Shown here: one piece after another, positions 58,131 through 64,000 of the stretch | Layout of the letters: each line of letters begins with the position of its first letter | How positions within the stretch are numbered: the stretch's first letter is position 1 | Origin: Gnetum montanum | Lineage: Eukaryota > Streptophyta > Gnetopsida > Gnetales > Gnetaceae | Direction of reading: 5' to 3' | Assembly (NCBI GenBank): GCA_015680685.1 | Contig: MNCI01036181.1 | Location: 546,267-610,266, forward strand | Length of the DNA: 64,000 nt | Notes under the pieces: model-generated | Databases searched by the model: none | Told to the model about the DNA's origin: nothing | What the model saw: the letters and a program-made list of their open reading frames with translations, nothing else | Program-made: the position numbers and the translations under genes

Positions 58131-59096
58131 TTAATCGAGGTAACAGTGATCATCATCAAGTTCTGGTCCATCTTCTAATATTTCATTAGTTAGAATCTTA
58201 CTTATGTCTTTATCATTTCCTAGTGGTGGTGGGTCACCGAAAAGAAAGGTTTTTCCATCATGTTGGTGATATGGCAAAGTATCTTCATACACCTTCTTGC
58301 ATTCCCTAAAAGCTTGGTAATATTGAGTAGAATATGTGTATGTAAAAGGGTTTATACATGGAGCCTCATCTATATCATCATTTAAGAAATATTCACCAAG
58401 TCCTAGTTCAACCGCTCCAACGAAATTATTGTTGTTTTGATTTCCTTGAGATGTAGTTTGTTGATCAAAAGTCATTACCACTTGCTTATAAAAGGGTTCC
58501 CTAGGTATAATCATATACTCAGATTTTCCTTTGATAGGGATAAATAATTTTGAAAAATCTGACCTAAAGAAGCCCCCAAACTTAGCTTCAAAAGTCCTAG
58601 ATAAGAACACACCATATGTGGATGTCATGTCAACTACTAGGATATCCGTATAATATGTAAATGTAGGGTGTTTCTTAAGTTGTACCTTTGCTCCTTTTAA
58701 TAACCATACCACAGGTACATTAGATCCATCGAGTTAAATCACATTTTTTGTTTGTGGTATCATTGCTGCTCCTAAGGTGTTACAAACGTCAAGAGGCATG
58801 ACCCTAATAGTTGCACCAGAATCCATTAAACAGTTATGGACATTCTTTCCTAAAATAATAAGAGTGGTTAGGAAAGGGGGGTGGTCCTTCTTGCTAGACA
58901 TTGAATTATTCGCATTTTGTACTAATAATGTGTTAGCACTTTCTGTGAAGTGAACTTTCCTTTCAAGAATTGGGGATTTTTTTCTTTGGGCTTCAAGTAT
59001 ATGAACCATATCCTGAATCACTTCTTTCATTTCATTCAAGTGTAGGAGGTCATACATCGAAATGTTAGCTTTAACTCTTTTTAGATCCTCAACCAA
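58131..59096 (-). pseudogene. Element D protease and following linker
   Basis: 58734-59096 ends with the protease active site, NCLMDSGATIRVMPLDVCNT, after a V-H-N-C lead. A single TAA (Gln codon with C-to-T) separates it from 58131-58712, which continues LDGSNVPVV and holds YGVFLSRTFEAKFGGFFRSD, the closing region known from this group. The D-S-G triad is intact. The linker after the protease is acidic and ends near a stop at 58131. Confidence 0.75.
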
Positions 59097-59273
59097 ATCA
59101 TAATTCTTATGTTCATCCTTGGCTTCTTGTTGAGATGAGACTCTTCTAAGTATAGAAGGGGGCTTTGGTCATTGTGGGGCAGTTACTTGGGATGACCTGA
59201 ATTGGTTGTTTGCATTATTTTTACTAGAAATCCTTTTGTTTGGAGGTGTATAGGAATTATTCCTAGTTTGTTG

Positions 59274-60194
59274 CTATGTAGCATTCATAATGTCGCTAAG
59301 TTTGTAGTAGCGAGTGTTGTGTGGGTTAGGGTTGCCTACCATAACTTGTTTTAATGAGGAAACCTCTTCATTTTCTATCTCAAGAGGTACATTAAGGACC
59401 ATGATAAGGGTTTTCCCATTTCGTTGCCCTTGGGTATTTTCACCATACAATGCTATGAATTGAGGACAAGTCTTTTCAGAATGTTGCCTTGTATTATGAA
59501 GATGAAAATAATCATCATTGATTGATGCACTTGGTTTTTCTAGTTGTGTAGGGCCTTTGTTATTATTCCTCTTTAGCTTAACCACTTCATTAGATTGTTT
59601 TTGTAGTGAAGCGAGTATCTGGGTCATCTGATCTTGATTTTGGGTTGGTGGTTCAATAGAATGTGATGTCCTGTTTGGGTTTATAATGGATTGGATCAAA
59701 GCTTTTGATTGGTCATCATTCAAACTAGTGTTGGATGGTAAGAATGAAGAGCACATGGGGCCTTGAGAGTAATTACTTAAAGGTTGAGTTGGTTGAAAGG
59801 GAGAAAGAGTTTGAGGCATAACATTAGATGTTTGAAAAGTTGGTAGGAGTAGTGGATTTGATTGCAAAGAGTTACTGACACTCATAATCCCAAATTGGGT
59901 TTGGATGTTATTCATAAGGGTTATTTGCTCTAATTCCACAGCTTTAGACATTGCACCTTGTATTTCTGTTATGTTGGAATCAGATTTGATGGAATAAGTG
60001 AAGAATGGATCGATGGTAGAGAGATAGAAGTTGAGGATACCATTTGGTTGTGGTCGCATCTCATTTGGTACATAGGCAAGTTGATGAAAGAATCTAAGGT
60101 TATAATCCCTAACATTTTCCCCAGGTAGCTTTCTTATGTTGGTAAAGCTGCTTAATGCAATAGCAAGGCTTATAAATTTGTCAAACTGATTCAA
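59274..60194 (-). pseudogene. Element D gag, C-terminal part
   Basis: 306 open codons. ALSSFTNIRKLPGENVRDYN and LRFFHQLAYVPNEMRP form the Gag core end with its R-D-Y-x-x-R-F motif. A Pro/Gln/Ser-rich region follows (TLSPFQPTQPLSNYSQGP). Near residue 235 there is a Cys/His stretch (YFHLHNTRQHSEKTCPQF) in place of a standard zinc knuckle. Confidence 0.65.
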
Positions 60195-60234
60195 AAACTT
60201 GCTTTTGAATTCTTGTCATGTGTTAATAGAGACG

Positions 60235-60612
60235 TCATGAAGCATTAAGAACCAGTGGGTTGCTTTGGTCCTTGCATGCCACATCATTATGTACAATATT
60301 GTGGATCCCTATTAAAGTTTCAAAACATTGCATGTGTTGGTAGGCATTATTCGTAGGGGTTGTAGGATCGAAGAACAAATTTATGTTCTGAAAGGATTTT
60401 GGTATGTCATGGTAGTTATTAAAGTTAAAAGGGTTTCTTACTAAGGGAGCCGGGGGTTGATGGGCTACCATCTTAGTCCTAGATTTCTTAAGAATTGAAC
60501 TTGGAAAAAGTGAAGCTTGTTGTTTTCTTAAAGTGAAATGACGAGTAATTGGTTGACTAGGGGTAGGAGTAGAAGCTCTTTGTTGAGATGTTTTGTAGAA
60601 AGAGTCAGTCAT
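60235..60612 (-). pseudogene. Element D gag, N-terminal part
   Basis: 125 open codons starting MTDSFYKTSQQRASTPTPSQ, basic, Pro/Ser-rich, followed by NPFNFNNYHDIPKSFQNINL. The Met is a plausible Gag start: it lies about 330 bp after the PBS with no earlier in-frame ATG that I see. A short break near 60.2 kb separates it from the rest of gag. Confidence 0.6.
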
Positions 60613-60939
60613 AAAATGAAAAATAACAGGAAATGTAAAATGCCAATAAACTGTGAAAATTAAAGAAAATAGAAAAACATTTAACTACTATATTTTTTAT
60701 TATTTATTTATTTTTATTTTTTAAAAATAAAATTGAAATTGCAAAATTTCAGAAAAATAAATTAAAAGAAGGATTGCTAGAGTATAAATTTGGAGATTTG
60801 AAAATAAAACTATAATAAAGTAATAAAATTGAAAATAGGGAGGCAAAAATAGAAACTGATAGTGCAAATCAACTAGAAAGAATAAAAAAATTAATTTCTT
60901 TTTTTAGAAACATAAAAGGAAAAAGAGGTTGAGAAACTA

Positions 60940-60956
60940 CCCTCCTTCTAGCGCCA
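60940..60956 (-). other. Element D primer-binding site
   Basis: Minus-strand TGGCGCTAGAAGGAGGG, six bases after the LTR end. It is the better-preserved form of the site at 23711-23728. Confidence 0.7.
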
Positions 60957-60962
60957 AAAAGA

Positions 60963-61800
60963 TGTTAATGCATAAATTTTGGACATGCCAATACTTATGA
61001 AAACTCGTTTTAGGAGACTATCGCCCAGGGTGCCTCCCTTATGGGTACGGAAACCCAAGAATAGTCTCAGCAGGAAAGGGCTATGTAACAATAATAATAA
61101 TAATAATAATGAGGCTAACTATTTCTAAAGTAATGTGGAACTAAAATGCTTATACGAAAACCAAGAAACTTATATAATAATTATCAAAAACCAATTTTCA
61201 GTCAAGATTGTTGGGGCACTTACTAGAGTTTAGCACTATTTAGAAGTCCACTAATGAAATATTCTTAACCATATGTATAACAACATTAATGAAAATAAAA
61301 TTTGTTAATAAAATAGTAGTAAAGATACACAACCTTTGATGCAAGTCATATCTTTATATGATATACAAGGATAGATGAAGCTTTTTATTTAAGGTTAGAT
61401 CTCCTCCAACCTGATTTATTGCTTGCTACATTATACTATTTACCATTTACAATTACATGTGAAGCTTATTTGCTAATTACAAATTGCCTATTTAAGCTTT
61501 TTTTAAAAAGTGAAACCTTATATTTTTTTAAACCATTAAGCCTCTTTCATGTATAAATAAATAAAAATATTAATGCAATGAATGAACTTTGACAATATTT
61601 AAAGATAGTAAAGAATGCATAAACTTTAAATGAAAAATGTTCGAATAATGGATGAACTAAAAAAACATACTAAAAAACAGATAACTGGTAAATTAACGTG
61701 TCTGCGATTATTTTTTTTAAAAGAAAACGTGTTTTAAAATAGTAACAGGAGACACATAAGAAAGAAAACATAAGAAGCGAAAATTGAATTTGTGCATTCC
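60963..61800 (-). repeat. Element D 5' LTR, truncated to about 840 bp
   Basis: Matches 50456-51205 closely, including an ATA/AAT trinucleotide run. It carries an extra block of about 125 bp at 61300-61424 that the 3' LTR lacks. Similarity stops near 61800, where transporter-like sequence begins, so only the U5 side remains and the TATA-bearing part is missing. Confidence 0.75.
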
Positions 61801-62058
61801 ACCTTGTGAAAGGTCAACGCTCCCACACCAGAGAATGGGTTGAAGAGGAACAGGCCTCACAGACGAGGAAGTTCAATAGACAAGATAGGGGAGAACCAGG
61901 ACCCTCCAGGAAACCTGGAAATTGGTCAGGGCGCAAACAGTTTTACAGCACAGGCTCGGTCGCAAAGAAAACGAAAACTTTCATTTATTCCACTTGTGTT
62001 CCTCATCTTCTATGAAGTTTCTGGCGGACCTTTTGGTGTGAAGGATTCTGTGAAAGCC

Positions 62059-62118
62059 GATATCGGGCATCCGATATCGCGGGACGGAAAAACCGATCCT
62101 AGGACGATTCACCGATTA
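62059..62118 (+). other. 60-bp in-frame insertion in the permease pseudogene
   Basis: Twenty codons ([20 protein letters not shown]) interrupt the family's normal run from GVKDSVKA to a Gly-rich L-L-A-L-L-G-F helix. It starts with an 8-bp perfect inverted repeat, GATATCGG and CCGATATC, around a 4-base loop (62059-62078). It is GC-richer than the gene around it. It could be a tiny transposon or fold-back footprint. Confidence 0.6.
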
Positions 62119-62607
62119 GGGGGATCCTTATTAGCCCTGTTAGGGTTTCTGATATTCCCTCTGATATGGAGCATTCCAGAGGCTCTGCAGGCTCTAGTGA
62201 CTGCAGAATTGAGTACAATGTTTCCTGAAAATGGTGGTTATGTGGCATGGATCTCTGCAGCTTTTGGCCCGTTTTGGGGGTTCCAGCAGGGCTGGTGGAA
62301 GTGGCTGGGCGGAGTCACTGATAATGCCCTGTACTCTCTTCTTTTCCTTGACTACCTCAAATCAGCAGTTCCAACAGTAGCTCAAGGTGTTCCTAGAATT
62401 GTGGCCATCATTGCTTTGACTGTAGCTTTTACCTATCTGAATTACAGAGGACTTACTGTTGTGCGTTGGGCTTCAATCTTCATGGGAGTATTCTCTCTGC
62501 TGCGATTTGTGATGATGAGCATTCTTGCATTTCCTAGATTAGAGCCTTCAAGGTAGTTGCAGTTGGATCTCAAGGCTGTTACTGGAATTTCTATTTGAAT
62601 ACCCTTT

Positions 62608-62735
62608 TCTAGAATCTTAACTATTGGGACTGTGTGAGTACTTTGGCAGGAGAAGTACAAAACCCTGAAAAGGTTATTCCCAATTGCTTCTAGAATCTTA
62701 ACTATTGGGACTGAAAAGGTTATTCCCAATTGCTT
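62608..62735 (+). repeat. Interrupted local duplication in the permease pseudogene
   Basis: CTAGAATCTTAACTATTGGG is at 62609 and again near 62692; AAAAGGTTATTCCCAATTGC occurs near 62669 and near 62715. The second round lacks the intervening 36 bp, so it is a duplication with an internal deletion. Confidence 0.75.
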
Positions 62736-62739
62736 GCAC

Positions 62740-62990
62740 CAATATAATATTAAATTTAAAAGAAACTGCAGAAAATTTTAAAAAAGGGGAACATCTTCAA
62801 GGTGAAAACCCCCAACAGAAAATTGGCTCTTGAACCATTAGTAGAATAGCTTCAAAGAATTGAAGCTCAAGGAAAATTTACAAATGAAGGGATATGACTC
62901 TCAAGGTTATGCTTCAAAGAATATGGTGCTTTGCATACTCCCTTTGAGCTTTCCCTGAGGTGTTTATGCTTCAGAGAATTTTGGGTTCCT
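62740..62990. other. Spacer in place of the missing permease middle
   Basis: AT-rich, no helix-coding stretch. TGCTTCAAAGAAT and TGCTTCAGAGAATT repeat at 62909 and 62969 and CAAGG-type phrases recur, giving it a scrambled look. It replaces about 500 bp of expected coding sequence. Confidence 0.45.
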
Positions 62991-63277
62991 TGAGGTGTTT
63001 TTGCCATTGTTGACCTTTCAAGAAATTGTGGCAGCAGAGAATTATCTCTTCTGGTTTAGCATGTTTATAGAATTTGCAGCATTTATTTGGTTGAGATTGA
63101 GGCAGCCAACTTTGCCTAGGCCTTACAAGGTTCCTTTGAGGACCTTGGGAATTGTTGTTCTTTGCTTATTGCCATCAATATTGCTATTTTTGGTCATGGT
63201 TATCGCTTCCCAAAAGGTTATGCTTGTTAGTCTGGCCGCTATTGCAATTGGGCTTTTGTTGTATCCATGTTTAAGCC

Positions 63278-64000
63278 TGGTGTTGATGCATAAATTTTGG
63301 ACACGCTGCCAACACCTGTGAAAACTCGTTTTAGGAGACTATCGCCTAGGGCGCCTCCCGTATGGGTACGGAAACCCAGGAATAGTCTCAGCTGGAAAGG
63401 GCTATGTGACAAAACAATAATAACAATATTTTAAACAAAATATTAAAAACTTAAATTTAATTTTAGTAGCGTTCTGTTATGTTTCGAAAAACATATAAAA
63501 ATCAAAATTAAACATTTGTGTAGTTTTGAGTAAAATAAATAACATAAAATAAAAATTCAAATTAAAAATAAAAATTTATCTGGTGCTCCAAGCAGAAGGA
63601 AAATTCAGCCACTGGTCTTCCCGGTGTCGGCTTGGTCTCTACCGTGTGGGTAGAAAAGAAAACAGAAAAGAAAATGCATCTCTTTCGTGCACGACAGACT
63701 TGCACCTCTTGAACAGAAAAATCCTACGAGAGACTTGCGGCTCTTGAACAACAACAAAAAAAAATGTTCGTTGTTTGAACAGAAAATCTTCTTCGGTGGT
63801 GAACTGAAAATCCCCTGATCATTGTCAGAGAATAGGCGCCTAGGCATTGGCCGCCGACTCCCCCCTCGCTGCCTCTAAACTCTAGCTTCCTCCCTCTTTA
63901 TAGCGGCCCTGCAGGAGAAAACCCTAACCCTAAATTGCCAGCCACCTTTGCTGTGAATTATTTTTTCCTTTTTCCTCATATCGCTGCAAAAGAAAAAAAA
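63278..64000 (-). repeat. Element D-family LTR, second subfamily (partial)
   Basis: The first 140 bp match 60963 and 50456 closely (TGTTGATGCATAAATTTTGG, then ACTCGTTTTAGGAGACTATC and CAGGAATAGTCTCAGC). The rest is related but distinct. A minus-strand TATA box (TATAAAG) is at 63897-63902. It breaks the C-terminal end of the permease. As transporter sequence, not a PBS, lies at its left, it is a solo LTR or the 3' LTR of an element beyond the window. Confidence 0.65.

Larger units (their letters stand above)
53284..60962 (-). mobile_element. Element D: Tat-like Ty3 retrotransposon with RNase H before RT
   Basis: Minus-strand order: PBS (60956-60940), gag (60.6-59.3 kb), protease (59.1-58.1), archaeal-type RNase H (58.1-57.6), RT and first RNase H (57.3-55.7), integrase (55.7-54.6), 3' UTR, polypurine tract. 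Frames are far less broken than in elements A-C, so it is the youngest LTR element here, though still dead. Both LTRs are present, but the 5' LTR is cut short at about 61800. Confidence 0.75.
61840..63277 (+). pseudogene. Polyamine/amino-acid permease (PUT/LAT family) pseudogene
   Basis: 61840-62556 encodes the first part of a plant polyamine-uptake transporter-like membrane protein: [60 protein letters not shown] and LNYRGLTVV, which match transmembrane helices 1-5 of the APC family. Normal members import polyamines or cationic amino acids by proton symport. Breaks: an in-frame 60-bp insertion at about 62059-62118, a TAG at a conserved Trp codon (about 62554), a one-base loss near 62580, another TAG near 62610, and a local duplication near 62608-62735. 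About 170 residues of the middle are missing; 62995-63277 then encodes the C-terminal helices (FQEIVAAENYLFWF, RPYKVPLRTLGIVVLCLL) and stops where an LTR starts. No intron is evident. Confidence 0.8.

Noticed and set aside
62442-62729. Minus-strand open frame over the permease
   Set aside because: Shadow of the transporter sequence and its local duplication.

Overview
The window looks like nuclear DNA from a land plant with a large, repeat-rich genome. A gymnosperm such as a conifer is my best guess, inferred from very old, heavily decayed Athila-like and Tat-like Ty3 elements, long AT-rich stretches and almost no host genes; no sequence here fixes the species. There are no rRNA or tRNA genes, no CRISPR array and no bacterial-style operon. 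Nearly everything is retrotransposon.

Layout. (1) 1-2381: 3' end of a GC-rich LINE on the + strand: the plant reverse-transcriptase zinc-binding domain, an unidentified domain, then in another frame a coiled coil and a J-domain-like segment, then a short poly(A). It interrupts an Athila-like element whose PBS and LTR follow at 2432-3302. (2) 3668-8256: family B (LTR, PBS, coiled-coil internal region, no polymerase seen), ending against an Athila-like LTR in + orientation. (3) 8257-10181: no gene, but a 73-bp tandem repeat. (4) 10182-24853: a decayed Tat-type element on the - strand with both LTRs, PBS, gag, protease, RT, archaeal-type RNase H and integrase, carrying a roughly 190-bp tandem array of about 17 units between protease and RT. 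(5) 24854-31692 and 39465-47167: two - strand Athila-like copies of one family; the first has lost RNase H and integrase. (6) 31.7-39.3 kb: a + strand integrase remnant and two family-B copies arranged tail to tail as a large imperfect inverted repeat. (7) 50456-61800: a younger Tat-like element on the - strand with a 2.8-kb 3' LTR, in which a second, archaeal-type RNase H lies upstream of RT. (8) 61.84-63.28 kb: a broken polyamine/amino-acid permease (PUT/LAT family) gene squeezed between two LTRs of the same family. (9) 63278-64000: a related LTR running off the window.

Nothing here is clearly an intact functional gene. Stop codons inside the transposon frames are mostly C-to-T or G-to-A changes (CAG to TAG, CAA to TAA, CGA to TGA, TGG to TAG), as expected from decay of methylated cytosines; the tRNA-Asp primer sites show the same bias. 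The most unusual signals are the J-like domain in the LINE, the 190-bp array at the protease-RT junction, the RNase H placed before RT, the coiled-coil family B with no visible polymerase, and a shared GACTAGGCCTAGTC-type palindrome just upstream of the TATA box in two different LTR families.
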